NCBI GenBank assembly: GCA_021161905.1
Contig: JAGGZT010000038.1
Span: 1-39,620, forward strand
Origin: Acidobacteriota bacterium
Lineage (GTDB): Bacteria; Acidobacteriota; B3-B38; Guanabaribacteriales; JAGGZT01
Reading direction: 5' to 3'
Length of the DNA: 39,620 nucleotides
Of the stretch, positions 9,340 to 17,515 are shown in pieces (position 1 is the stretch's first letter; every line of letters starts with the position of its first letter). The translations under genes and the position numbers were made by a program. Under the pieces are notes generated by a model that did not search any database, had not been told where the DNA came from, and worked only from the letters and a program-made list of their open reading frames with translations.

Positions 9340-10653
9340 TTATTCCAATCTCTCCCCATAAAGGCTATTGGGACCAGCCCGGATGATCTTTACCCGCACA
9401 AACTCGCCAATAAGCTCTCTTCCTCCTTTGAAGTTGACCACCTTATTGCCCTCAGTCCTTCCCGAAACCGCCTTCTCATCCCGCTTGCTCACCCCATCGA
9501 CCAGCACGGTGAGCTCCTTCCCCACCAACTCCTTATTCCGCTCGATCTGAATCTCCCTCTGCCTTCTCTGGAGGGCGATGAGGCGAGCGGTCTTCACCTC
9601 ATTGGGAACGGAGTCGGGAAGTTCCGCCGCCTTGGTGAAGGGCCTTGGAGAGTACTTAAAGGAGAAGATGACATCGAAGCGCACCTTTTCTACCACATCC
9701 ATCGTCTCTTTAAAATCCTCGTCGGTCTCACCGGGAAAGCCGACGATCATATCACTACTTAGGGTTACTCCAGGAAGCTCCTCCTTCACCCACCCTATCT
9801 TCTCCAGGTACTCCTCCTTGGTGTATCCTCTATTCATCAAAGCGAGTATCCGGCTTGAGCCCGATTGAATGGGAAGATGGAGATAAGAACAAACTTTGGG
9901 AAGCTCTTTCATTGTCTTCGCCAGATCTCGGGTAAAATCCTTGGGATGAGAGGTGATAAACCTGATCCAGGAAATACCAGGAACATCGTGAACCAGATGA
10001 AGAAGACGGACGAAATCTATCCTCGCGTCATCGGGATCGCGGTAGGAGTTGACATTCTGTCCCAGTAGGGTGACTTCTTTGTATCCCTTTTCCGCCAGCT
10101 CCCTAACTTCCTTTAAGATGCTTTTCGCCGGGCGCGACCGCTCTCTCCCCCTCACATAAGGGACGATGCAATAAGAACAGAAGTTGTTGCATCCTCTACT
10201 AACGGTCACATAGGCTTGAAAATCAGAGCCCCGCCTTACACATCCGGTCGGTGGTTCGGGAGAAAAACCAGCCATAGTAATATCTACCACCTTCTCCCCT
10301 TGTTCCACTCTGGGGATGAGATCGGCTATGCCAAACTCCCTCTCTGTACCCAAGACAAGGTCCACATATGGCGCCCGCTTTATGATCTTCTCTCCAAGTT
10401 GCTGGGCAGTACAGCCCACCACCCCCAGGATAAGACCCGGTTTCTTTCGTTTTAATTTAGCCAATCTACCAAGTTTGGTGAACACCTTGTCCACCGCCTT
10501 CTTCCTGACACTGCAAGTATTTAAAAGGATGATATCCGCTTCCTCCTCGGATGATGCAGGGCGAAAACCGATCGAGGAGAGAATACCCCCCAATACCTCG
10601 GAATCATGAACATTCATCTGACAACCAAAGGTTATGATCAAATAGCGCTTCAT
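9340..10653 (-). CDS. miaB: tRNA-2-methylthio-N6-dimethylallyladenosine synthase
   Basis: Radical-SAM methylthiotransferase that adds a methylthio group to i6A37 of tRNAs reading UNN codons. It carries two iron-sulfur clusters: the N-terminal one on C11 (FGCQMN), C47 (NTCSVR) and C81 (VGCTAQ), and the radical-SAM one on C155, C159 and C162 (SRGCNNFCSYCIVPYVRGRE). The last 65 residues look like a TRAM RNA-binding domain. MiaB is preferred over RimO or MtaB because of GCQMN and VPYVRGRE. A GTG three codons upstream overlaps the previous stop; the ATG at 10653 has TGAGGA before it and gives the usual N-terminus. Confidence 0.93.
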   Translation of the reverse strand: MKRYLIITFGCQMNVHDSEVLGGILSSIGFRPASSEEEADIILLNTCSVRKKAVDKVFTKLGRLAKLKRKKPGLILGVVGCTAQQLGEKIIKRAPYVDLVLGTEREFGIADLIPRVEQGEKVVDITMAGFSPEPPTGCVRRGSDFQAYVTVSRGCNNFCSYCIVPYVRGRERSRPAKSILKEVRELAEKGYKEVTLLGQNVNSYRDPDDARIDFVRLLHLVHDVPGISWIRFITSHPKDFTRDLAKTMKELPKVCSYLHLPIQSGSSRILALMNRGYTKEEYLEKIGWVKEELPGVTLSSDMIVGFPGETDEDFKETMDVVEKVRFDVIFSFKYSPRPFTKAAELPDSVPNEVKTARLIALQRRQREIQIERNKELVGKELTVLVDGVSKRDEKAVSGRTEGNKVVNFKGGRELIGEFVRVKIIRAGPNSLYGERLE

Positions 10654-10658
10654 AGTCC

Positions 10659-11399
10659 TCACATCCCCATAAGTAGACGGTCCCGGAGAACCTGGGGAAG
10701 ACCTGCCTTTAAAATCTTCTCCCCCGCCTTTTCTACATCGTACTCTACCCTCTTTACGGTAAAGAACTTCTTCCTGGTATCGTAGATGGCATAAGAAGCC
10801 CTCGGATCCCCATCTCGGGGTTGCCCCACACTCCCCACATTCAAGAGATATACCAGATCTCTATCCAGATAAAGATCTGATGGAGGTAACACTTTGAAGT
10901 CGCTCGACTGCTCCCTTGCTTTGGCAAACGCTATGGCACGATGACTATGTCCGTAGAAGGACGCCCAAACCTGAGAAGATAACTTCTCAAACGAGGTCAA
11001 CACATTAAAAAGGTTGTCATCGTAATCGAAGCTTTGCGGTCTATGGGGAAGGGCATGGGAGAAGAAAAGCTCCCCCATTTTCCTCTTATAGGGCACCTTG
11101 GAGAGCCGTTTTAAGTATCTCTCGTCGAGAATCTCCATCGTCCACATCAACGCTGCTTGCGCCACTGGGTTGAACCATTGGAGGGTGAGCTTACCCACAC
11201 AGGCAGCATCGTGATTCCCAAGAACCATCATATCAACCACATCGAAGACCAGCTTACAGCATTCGTTGGGGTTTGCTCCATAACCAACTATGTCTCCGAG
11301 GAATATATAGCGATCCGGTTCCTCTTCCTCCACAGCCTTGAGAACTGCGGTAAGCGCCTCAAGATTTCCATGAACATCAGAGAAAATAGCCAGCTTCAC
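10659..11399 (-). CDS. Metallophosphoesterase (YfcE/MJ0936-like)
   Basis: Calcineurin-like phosphoesterase of about 246 residues. All five metal-ligand blocks are present: FSDVHGNLEAL, GDIVGYGANP, LGNHDAA, FFSHALPH and YGHSHRA, followed by NVGSVGQPRDGDPRASY, which is typical of the YfcE/MJ0936-like subgroup. Such proteins hydrolyse phosphodiesters; the natural substrate is unknown. The GTG at 11399 is preferred, since AAGGAGGG lies seven bases upstream; a TTG start 11 codons earlier lacks that support. It overlaps the region before miaB and follows cdd by 16 bases. Confidence 0.85.
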   Translation of the reverse strand: MKLAIFSDVHGNLEALTAVLKAVEEEEPDRYIFLGDIVGYGANPNECCKLVFDVVDMMVLGNHDAACVGKLTLQWFNPVAQAALMWTMEILDERYLKRLSKVPYKRKMGELFFSHALPHRPQSFDYDDNLFNVLTSFEKLSSQVWASFYGHSHRAIAFAKAREQSSDFKVLPPSDLYLDRDLVYLLNVGSVGQPRDGDPRASYAIYDTRKKFFTVKRVEYDVEKAGEKILKAGLPQVLRDRLLMGM

Positions 11400-11415
11400 C
11401 GGAGAACCCTCCTTT

Positions 11416-11808
11416 CTACTCTTGCAACTCAAAGGGAAGGGGAAGAAGCTCGGACAACTTCATAATCTTGGGACGCCCTTCCTCCTCCATAATAATTAAT
11501 ATATCAGGAGCAAACTCAAAAAGCATCTGGCGACAAAGACCACAAGGGGGAGTAAGCCTTCCTCCCTCACTCGCGATGGCAATGGCGATAAAATCTCGTT
11601 CCGAAGCCATAAGGGCGGAAAGAAGCGCCACTCGCTCGGCACAGAAGACCTGGGTTAGAGAGGGAGATTCGATATTCGCTCCGCGATATACCCTCCCTCC
11701 TCCGGTAAGGATGGCAGCTCCTACTCGAAAACCGGAACAAGGGGCATAACTCACCTCGATCGCCTTCCTCGCCTCGGCAAGAAGCTTAATCGCTTCCTGT
11801 TCGTTCAT
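11416..11808 (-). CDS. cdd: Cytidine deaminase
   Basis: Zinc enzyme that deaminates cytidine and deoxycytidine to uridine forms in pyrimidine salvage. From the ATG at 11808 it has 130 residues, the size of the homotetrameric class. The catalytic motif is CAE (C56, E58) in VFCAERVA, and the other zinc ligands are C89 and C92 in PPCGLCRQ; substrate contacts lie in GANIESPS. The chosen ATG overlaps the upstream purine nucleoside phosphorylase stop as ATGA; a second ATG three codons earlier (11817) is also possible. Neighbouring genes make this a nucleoside-salvage pair. Confidence 0.94.
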   Translation of the reverse strand: MNEQEAIKLLAEARKAIEVSYAPCSGFRVGAAILTGGGRVYRGANIESPSLTQVFCAERVALLSALMASERDFIAIAIASEGGRLTPPCGLCRQMLFEFAPDILIIMEEEGRPKIMKLSELLPLPFELQE

Positions 11809-12620
11809 CTTCCGCATCTCGCGATGAACCTCCTTATGAACTTTCGGATGATTCCGCTTCGTTCTCTAACCCGCCTTAACACATCATCATGAGAGAGCGC
11901 GGGATGCCCTGCCCTATTCGAGATCAGGGAAAGACCAGCAACCTTAATCCCAAGATAGCACGCCACCACCGCCTCAGGAACGGTGGACATACAGACCGCA
12001 TCACCTCCTATCATCCTAAGCCTCCTCACCTCAGCCGGGGTCTCATAAGAAGGACCACTTACCGCCACCAGCACCCCCTTCTTTCCTCTGAGGTTTAGCT
12101 CGGAGAATATCTCCTCCCCTAACTGGATCAGGGATGGATAATAACAGGAGGAAAGATCAAGAAAAGGAGGGTCGCGTAATTCACTCGGTATCTCAAGCAA
12201 AGGATCGCCGATTAGGTTTATATGATCGGTAATGAGCATCAGATCGCCAGGATCAAGCGAAGGAGAAAGAGCACCAGCAGCATTGGTAAGGAGAAGATGA
12301 TCCGCACCAAGGTTTTTCGTGAGAAAGACCGGATAACAAGAGGTAAGAAGCCCTAAGCCTTCATAGTAATGAAGCCTTTTTCTGAAGATGACCACTTTTA
12401 TTCCGGAAATCTCGGCGAGGAGAAGCTCCCCCTTCGGGGCTTCTCCTTCACGAGCGGGGAAAAAGAAAAGCTCAGAATAAGGAAGACGAGCAATCAGCTC
12501 CTCTTCCGAAACCAAGGAGGAATAACCCGAACCAAGGATCACCCCCACCTGAGCCTCAAAATCAAAGCCCTGTTCTATCTCCTCCGCTGTCCTCTTCGCC
12601 TTCTCCATCAAGGGGATCAT
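11805..12620 (-). CDS. Purine-nucleoside phosphorylase (trimeric type)
   Basis: Phosphorolyses purine nucleosides to base plus ribose 1-phosphate. The 271-residue sequence follows the trimeric PNP pattern: VILGSGYSSL (phosphate loop), LLTNAAGALSP, ITDHINLIGD, VSGPSYETPAE, DAVCMSTVPEAVVA and SLISNRAG (base-contact Asn). Two places differ from the usual consensus: the GRxHxYEG loop reads FRKRLHYYEG, and DAVGMS reads DAVCMS. A Cys in the latter is unusual, and substrate preference cannot be stated. The start lies four bases after the smc stop; a Met at residue 5 is an alternative. It is coupled to cdd downstream. Confidence 0.9.
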   Translation of the reverse strand: MIPLMEKAKRTAEEIEQGFDFEAQVGVILGSGYSSLVSEEELIARLPYSELFFFPAREGEAPKGELLLAEISGIKVVIFRKRLHYYEGLGLLTSCYPVFLTKNLGADHLLLTNAAGALSPSLDPGDLMLITDHINLIGDPLLEIPSELRDPPFLDLSSCYYPSLIQLGEEIFSELNLRGKKGVLVAVSGPSYETPAEVRRLRMIGGDAVCMSTVPEAVVACYLGIKVAGLSLISNRAGHPALSHDDVLRRVRERSGIIRKFIRRFIARCGR

Positions 12621-12624
12621 CGGC

Positions 12625-15600
12625 TTATTCCAACTTGATCGATATTATCTGGGAAAGCCCTCCCTCCCTCATTGTAACCCCGTAGATAACCTCGCCTACC
12701 TCCATTGTAAGCTTGTTATGGGTGATCACAATGAATTGGGTCTTCTCGGAAAATCTCTTGAGGGCAGAGGAAAACCTCCTCGCATTGGGGTCGTCCAGGG
12801 TGGCATCGATCTCGTCAAGAATGCAGAACGGGCTGGGATGATAACGGAAGATGGCGAAAAGGAAGGCAATAGCGGATAAGGTCTTCTCCCCTCCTGAAAG
12901 GAGAGATATGCTTTTCAACCTTTTGCCGGGAGGCTCTGCCAATATGTCCACTCCAGCCTCAAGGATGTCCCCGTCACCGGTGAGGATCAGCTCTGCCCTT
13001 CCACCGCCGAAGAGCTCCGAAAAGACCTCGGAGAAGTTCTTGCTGATCTCTGTAAAAGCCTCATGGAATCTCTCCCGAGAGGCTTTGTCTATCTTCTCGA
13101 TGACCTCCTCGAGGGAAGAGATCGACTGGAGGATATCCTCTCTCTGGGAAAGGAGGAATTGATACCGTTCATCGATCCTCTCGAACTCCTCCTCTGCAGC
13201 AAGGTTGACCCCTCCCATTCTCTCAAGCTTTCCCGATAGCTCGGAGAGCTCCTTCTTCAGCTCCTCTTCGTCCTTTATCTCCTTCTCACCTTCCTGATTG
13301 AGCTCAGACGGTGCCACCCCAAACGCTTCGAAACACTCCTCAAATAAATGGGAAAGATGGGAATCCACCCCCTTGAGTTCTATACGAGCTTCTTCCAACC
13401 TCTCGCTGAGTTGCTCCTTTCTCTCTCTTAATTCACCGATATCCTTCTCCTTACTTCTCACCTCTTTTCTCTTTTCCTCGATAAGAAGGCTCATCTCTGA
13501 GAGCGCTTTCTCCCTTTTCCTTCTCTCCTCTAAAAGACGGGCTAAGCTATTTCTTTCCTCCTTGAGAGCAGAAAGCCTCTTTTCCCGCTCCTCTTCCAGC
13601 AACCTCACCTTTTGTTCAGCTTCTCCCATCTGCTTTTTAAGGAAATCGATCTCCTCAGTTATCCGAGAAACATCTTTCCCCCGAAGAGAGAGCTTCTCGG
13701 AAAGGACCGCTTCCCTTAGTTTAAGCTGAGAGAGCTTCTTTGCAACCTCCTCTCTCTCCTCCGCTAACTTCTCAGCTTCCTCAGAGAGTTGGGATAGTTC
13801 CTCCTCATAGGAGTTTATCTCCTCTTTCCTTTTCGCAAGCTCAACGGAGAGCTCCTTGATCACTTTCTCCCTTGCCTCCTTCTCCCTCCTCTTCCTCTCA
13901 ATCTCTTCTTTTATCCTCCCGGAAGCGGAGGAAAGCTCCCTCACCTTTCCCTCAATCCTTATAAGTTCCTCTTTGATAGTGGCTCTAAGTTCGGTCTCTT
14001 CCCTTATTCTTCCTTCAACCTCTTCCTTTTCTCTGGAAAGGGAGCGAAGTTTTTCCCGGTAGAGCTCTATCTCTTCCTTTAAGTTCGCAAGATCCTTCTC
14101 TAAGGCACTGATCTTCCCCTCTAACTCTCCTTTCTCCCTTCGAAGGGAAAGAATACCCTCCCTTTTATCTCCGTCCACCTTGAGCACTCCTGGGGGACCT
14201 ATTCGTTCCCCGGACAAGGACACGAAGATAAGATCGGGATAACGCTTGGAAAGGGGAACTGCTTTTTCCAATTCATCCACCAATACCGCATTGGCGAAGA
14301 GGCGAGGGACAATGTTGGAAGCAACACCCGAGGTTTCAACGACTTGGGCTAATGGAGCAATGACCCCTTCCTCCCTCAATACGGGGTGGGCTTCTGTGAT
14401 GGGTTCGTCAGGAGTGGGGTACTTCTCAATGATGAAAGAGAGATTGTGGGAGTTGCCCGATACGATGGAGCTTACACCATTCAACGCCTCCTCCGGGGTG
14501 CTCACCACCATCCCCTTTATGAGCTCACCGAGAAACGCTTCAACCGGTTTTTCATAGCCGGGAGCAACCTGTATGAGATCCTCAAACAACCCCAACACCT
14601 CAAAGCCATTGTCCCCAAAGGAAGGAAAAGAAGCTTCATCCTCGCTGATAAGCTGGGATATAGTATGATACCGTCCCTTCAGGGGGAAGAGTCTATCCTG
14701 AAGCGAGGAGAGCTCCTTTTCTCCCTCTTCCCTCTTCAGGGTTAACTCAGAAATTACAGCAGTAAGCTCCTCCCTCTTTTTATTGAGCGAGGAAAGCCGT
14801 TCCTCAAGGGAGAAAAGTTCTCCTTTCTTCTCCTCCTTTTCCTTAAGGAGGGAGGCGAGTCTCTGGGAAAGGACCTCCTTTTTCTCCTCAAGGGAGGGGA
14901 TATCTATCCTCTTTAGCTCCCCTTCTTCTCGTTCAAGAAGCTCATTTTTGCTTTTCAGCTCTTCCCGAAGGCGGTAGAGCCTCTCCTTCTTTTCAAGGAT
15001 GAGGGAGGAATACTCCTTTATTTTCTCTTCGAGCGAGGAAAGATGCTCTTCCTTTCCCTCGATCTCCTTGGCACACTCGCTGAGTTCCTCCTGCTCCTTT
15101 TTTTCGATTAGAGGAAGGTTTTCCTTTTCCTCAATCTTTCCTTCGAGGCGGGAGGAAAGTTCCGAAATCTCTTTCTTTAGGGAAGCGATAGAGCCCTCTA
15201 TTCTCTCGAGCTCCCCCTTAAGCTGGGAAATGAGGTGTTTTTTCTTTTCAAGATCGATGTCGAACCGATAGAGGCCTTCTCTCCTCTGCTCTTTTTCCTC
15301 CTCCCTCCTTAAGAGTTCCGTCTTCGCTTCCTCAAGCTCTGCCTCTTTCTGGGATATCTTGGTAGTGAGCCTAAGCTCCTCTTCAGAAAGACGATCGACC
15401 TTCTCCTTAAGCCTCCTCTTCTCGGTGGAAAGATGCTCAAACCGAGAGGATATGATGAGCGCCTTTATCCTTCGGATCCGCTTCCTTACCTCCTTATATC
15501 TCCTTGCCTTGGCTGCCTGGCGCTTAAGGGAGTTCCGCTGTTTCTCCACCTCGAGGATGATGTCGTTTAAACGAACCAGATTTTCCCTCGCCGAGGCGAG

Positions 15601-16137
15601 CTTCGTCTCTGCCTGGTGTTTTCTCAACTTGTATTTGGTGATCCCAGCTGCTTCTTCTATGAATACCCTCCTTTCCTCAAGTCGACATTCAAGGAGAAAA
15701 CTAACCCGCTCTTGGTCGAAAAGGAGATACCCCTTGGTCCACATCCCCGTGCCCAGAATAATGTCCTGAATATCCTTTAAGCGACAGGGACGACGATTGA
15801 GGAAATACTCACACTCACCAGACCGATAAAGCCTTCTGGTAACTATAAGGCTTTCATCATCCTCCTCAGAGGAAAAATGGAGGCTTACTTCTGCCATTCC
15901 TACTGGTTTCTTTTCCTCACTGCCAGCGAATATGAGGTCATCTCCGCTCCTTGCCCTTAAGGAGCGGAGGCTCTGTTCCCCCAACGCCCAGAGGACTGCA
16001 TCCGCTAAATTGCTCTTCCCACAACCATTGGGACCAACGATAACGGTAATACCCGGAGGAAAGATAAGGGTAGTGCGGTCGCAGAACGACTTAAAACCGG
16101 CAAGTTCGAGCTTCTTGAGACGGAATTTGAACTCCAT
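12625..16137 (-). CDS. smc: Chromosome partition protein SMC
   Basis: 1170-residue structural-maintenance-of-chromosomes ATPase that compacts and segregates DNA with ScpA/ScpB. The head is split: Walker A GPNGCGKSNLADAV (35-48) at the N-terminus, and the signature LLSGGEKTLSAIAF plus Walker B CILDEIDATLDD at the C-terminus. Two long charged coiled coils (roughly 165-500 and 670-1010) flank a hinge (about 510-660) containing FGDNGFEVLGLFEDLI. Length is standard. The ATG lies 13 bases after an AAGGAGG; a TATAAT (16173-16168) upstream on this strand may be its -10 box. The coiled-coil codon bias leaves many Ser-rich antisense frames open, which are not genes. Confidence 0.97.
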   Translation of the reverse strand: MEFKFRLKKLELAGFKSFCDRTTLIFPPGITVIVGPNGCGKSNLADAVLWALGEQSLRSLRARSGDDLIFAGSEEKKPVGMAEVSLHFSSEEDDESLIVTRRLYRSGECEYFLNRRPCRLKDIQDIILGTGMWTKGYLLFDQERVSFLLECRLEERRVFIEEAAGITKYKLRKHQAETKLASARENLVRLNDIILEVEKQRNSLKRQAAKARRYKEVRKRIRRIKALIISSRFEHLSTEKRRLKEKVDRLSEEELRLTTKISQKEAELEEAKTELLRREEEKEQRREGLYRFDIDLEKKKHLISQLKGELERIEGSIASLKKEISELSSRLEGKIEEKENLPLIEKKEQEELSECAKEIEGKEEHLSSLEEKIKEYSSLILEKKERLYRLREELKSKNELLEREEGELKRIDIPSLEEKKEVLSQRLASLLKEKEEKKGELFSLEERLSSLNKKREELTAVISELTLKREEGEKELSSLQDRLFPLKGRYHTISQLISEDEASFPSFGDNGFEVLGLFEDLIQVAPGYEKPVEAFLGELIKGMVVSTPEEALNGVSSIVSGNSHNLSFIIEKYPTPDEPITEAHPVLREEGVIAPLAQVVETSGVASNIVPRLFANAVLVDELEKAVPLSKRYPDLIFVSLSGERIGPPGVLKVDGDKREGILSLRREKGELEGKISALEKDLANLKEEIELYREKLRSLSREKEEVEGRIREETELRATIKEELIRIEGKVRELSSASGRIKEEIERKRREKEAREKVIKELSVELAKRKEEINSYEEELSQLSEEAEKLAEEREEVAKKLSQLKLREAVLSEKLSLRGKDVSRITEEIDFLKKQMGEAEQKVRLLEEEREKRLSALKEERNSLARLLEERRKREKALSEMSLLIEEKRKEVRSKEKDIGELRERKEQLSERLEEARIELKGVDSHLSHLFEECFEAFGVAPSELNQEGEKEIKDEEELKKELSELSGKLERMGGVNLAAEEEFERIDERYQFLLSQREDILQSISSLEEVIEKIDKASRERFHEAFTEISKNFSEVFSELFGGGRAELILTGDGDILEAGVDILAEPPGKRLKSISLLSGGEKTLSAIAFLFAIFRYHPSPFCILDEIDATLDDPNARRFSSALKRFSEKTQFIVITHNKLTMEVGEVIYGVTMREGGLSQIISIKLE

Positions 16138-16304
16138 TTTTAAGAATCAAGCCTCCTTCAGCCTTCCATTATAGCTTAACATTGACCTTCCTTTTAGGAA
16201 TATTAACATCGGAAATCTCCTCTGTAAAGAGAAAAATACAAATGGTAGGGGGAAAATATAAGATAAGCACAATATATTGGTATCAAGGGGGATCGAGGAT
16301 GTCC

Positions 16305-16333
16305 TTGACAAAGGCGAGTTTCTCCCTTATCCT
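16305..16333 (+). promoter_or_regulatory. Predicted promoter of tRNA-Thr
   Basis: TTGACA (16305-16310), a 17-base spacer and TATCCT (16328-16333). The -10 box lies in the left arm of a perfect 9-bp inverted repeat (16327-16335 with 16338-16346). Confidence 0.6.
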
Positions 16334-16346
16334 TTGAAAAGGATAA
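16327..16346. repeat. Perfect inverted repeat over the tRNA-Thr -10 region
   Basis: TTATCCTTT at 16327-16335 and its exact complement AAAGGATAA at 16338-16346, separated by GA. It covers the predicted -10 box and the likely start site, 10 bases before the mature tRNA. It could be an operator or a 5'-leader hairpin. Confidence 0.6.
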
Positions 16347-16356
16347 TAAGGGGGGA

Positions 16357-16431
16357 GCCAGCGTAGCTCAGCGGTAGAGCAGCTGATTCGTAATCAGCAG
16401 GTCAGGGGTTCAAATCCCCTCGCTGGCTCCA
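16357..16431 (+). tRNA. tRNA-Thr (anticodon CGU)
   Basis: A complete cloverleaf: acceptor GCCAGCG/CGCTGGC, D-stem GCTC/GAGC, anticodon stem GCTGA/TCAGC with loop TTCGTAA, and T-stem AGGGG/CCCCT with TTCAAAT. The loop places CGT at positions 34-36, reading the Thr codon ACG. The discriminator is T (16428) and CCA is encoded (16429-16431). Confidence 0.95.
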
Positions 16432-16449
16432 TTTTCGATTGAGGCATTG

Positions 16450-17124
16450 ATGGATAAAAAGATCTATTGGTTCTTATCACTTACTCTTATTCCTATTTTC
16501 TTATATGCTCTGGCAGGCAAAGACCTCAGCTACTTCCGAAGCTTCTTCTTCGCTTTATTTGGATTGATCCTGGGAAAAAGGTGGGGAAGCTTAGCTGGAG
16601 CTGTCTTCGTTGTGGGAGTTTTCGCCCTCGACCGTATCTGGTTTCTAAATGAGCTTTCTCTCGGCGGAATAAGCCTCTTTCTCCTGACAGGGATAATCAT
16701 CTCCTTCTGGGTGGGAGCGTATAAAGACCTCCCGCGGGTTCCTCTATCGCTCTCATTGGCAATCGTCGTCTTCTTCATCTTTGTTGGATACTTGATCTAT
16801 CTCGAAAGTCTCAATTGGCCCATCTACTTCCTCTACCCCTTCCTCATCGCCGCCTCTGCCCTTATCTACTACTTCTTCCGATTGATAAAGGAGAGAACAT
16901 TGATCCAGATCTTCCTTTCTGGGCTGATCCTCAGCTATCTCCTCGCTTGGGGGATAAACCTTCTCATCCAAGGGAAAACCGCCTTCGCGAGCTATAATAC
17001 CCTGGTGCTCATCAGCTTAATACCAGGGGATATCCTCACCCTGGCTAGTCTCGCCATTATCTATCCTCACTTCCTTCTCTTACTTCGCAAAAAAATGGCT
17101 CCTGATAGAGAAAAAAACAATTGA
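16450..17124 (+). CDS. Membrane protein, possibly a BioY-like ECF transporter S component
   Basis: About 224 residues with six or seven hydrophobic segments and no enzymatic motif. The layout resembles BioY, the biotin-binding subunit of ECF transporters: an early GLILGKRWGSLAGAVF segment like the BioY GxxxGxxxG turn, GGISLFLLTGI, and a last helix carrying SLIPGDILTLASLA, like the PGD-containing helix of BioY. Similarity is by eye and not strong, so the substrate is uncertain. No energising ATPase or T component is nearby. The start is the ATG at 16450, with a weak GAGG six bases upstream; it follows tRNA-Thr by 18 bases and may be co-transcribed. Confidence 0.45.
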   Translation: MDKKIYWFLSLTLIPIFLYALAGKDLSYFRSFFFALFGLILGKRWGSLAGAVFVVGVFALDRIWFLNELSLGGISLFLLTGIIISFWVGAYKDLPRVPLSLSLAIVVFFIFVGYLIYLESLNWPIYFLYPFLIAASALIYYFFRLIKERTLIQIFLSGLILSYLLAWGINLLIQGKTAFASYNTLVLISLIPGDILTLASLAIIYPHFLLLLRKKMAPDREKNN

Positions 17125-17149
17125 CAACTTGATTATCTTTCGATATAAA
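17121..17149 (+). promoter_or_regulatory. Predicted promoter of the HU gene at 17192
   Basis: TTGACA (17121-17126), a 17-base spacer and TATAAA (17144-17149). The stop codon TGA of the upstream gene lies inside the -35 hexamer. Confidence 0.75.
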
Positions 17150-17191
17150 AAAAATAAGGTTGCTTCCAACCAAACTTAGGGAGGAGGGTAA

Positions 17192-17464
17192 ATGAATAAA
17201 GGGGATTTGGCTGTAAAGATTGCTAAAGATGTAGGTATCACAAAAGCCGCTGCTAACAGAGTTATCGAATCTTTTCTTTCCGGTATTACCGAAGCTTTAA
17301 AGAAAGGGGAGAAGGTCACCTTAGTGGGCTTTGGGACCTTTCTAACCGCACAGCGCAAGGAAAGGATGGGGAGAAACCCAAGAACAGGCGCGCCGATCAG
17401 AATTGCGGGAAAGAGGGTACCCAAGTTCAAGCCAGGTGCCAAGCTCCAAGAAGAGGTTAAGTAA
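17192..17464 (+). CDS. hup: HU-family DNA-binding protein
   Basis: 90-residue nucleoid protein that bends DNA as a dimer. It has the HU helix pair (MNKGDLAVKIAKDVGITKAA), the saddle VTLVGFGTF and the arm signature RKERMGRNPRTG with the conserved Pro that intercalates in DNA, ending AGKRVPKFKPGAKL. A strong site (GGGAGGAGGGTAA) precedes the ATG, and a near-consensus promoter and a terminator frame the gene, so it is a single-gene unit that is probably highly expressed. A second HU-like gene lies at 23800-24069. Confidence 0.95.
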   Translation: MNKGDLAVKIAKDVGITKAAANRVIESFLSGITEALKKGEKVTLVGFGTFLTAQRKERMGRNPRTGAPIRIAGKRVPKFKPGAKLQEEVK

Positions 17465-17486
17465 GACCTCCTCCGCCTGAGGTATC

Positions 17487-17515
17487 TTAAAAAAGGGGGA
17501 ATTCCCCCTTTTTTT
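17487..17515. terminator. Bidirectional intrinsic terminator
   Basis: AAAAGGGGG and CCCCCTTTT arms around AATT, with A and T tracts on both sides. It ends the HU transcript and, on the other strand, the convergent nitroreductase transcript. Confidence 0.9.

Noticed and set aside
12851-16174. Many long plus-strand Ser-rich open frames opposite smc
   Set aside because: They are antisense shadows of the smc coiled-coil Glu/Lys/Leu codons, with no ribosome sites or recognisable domains.
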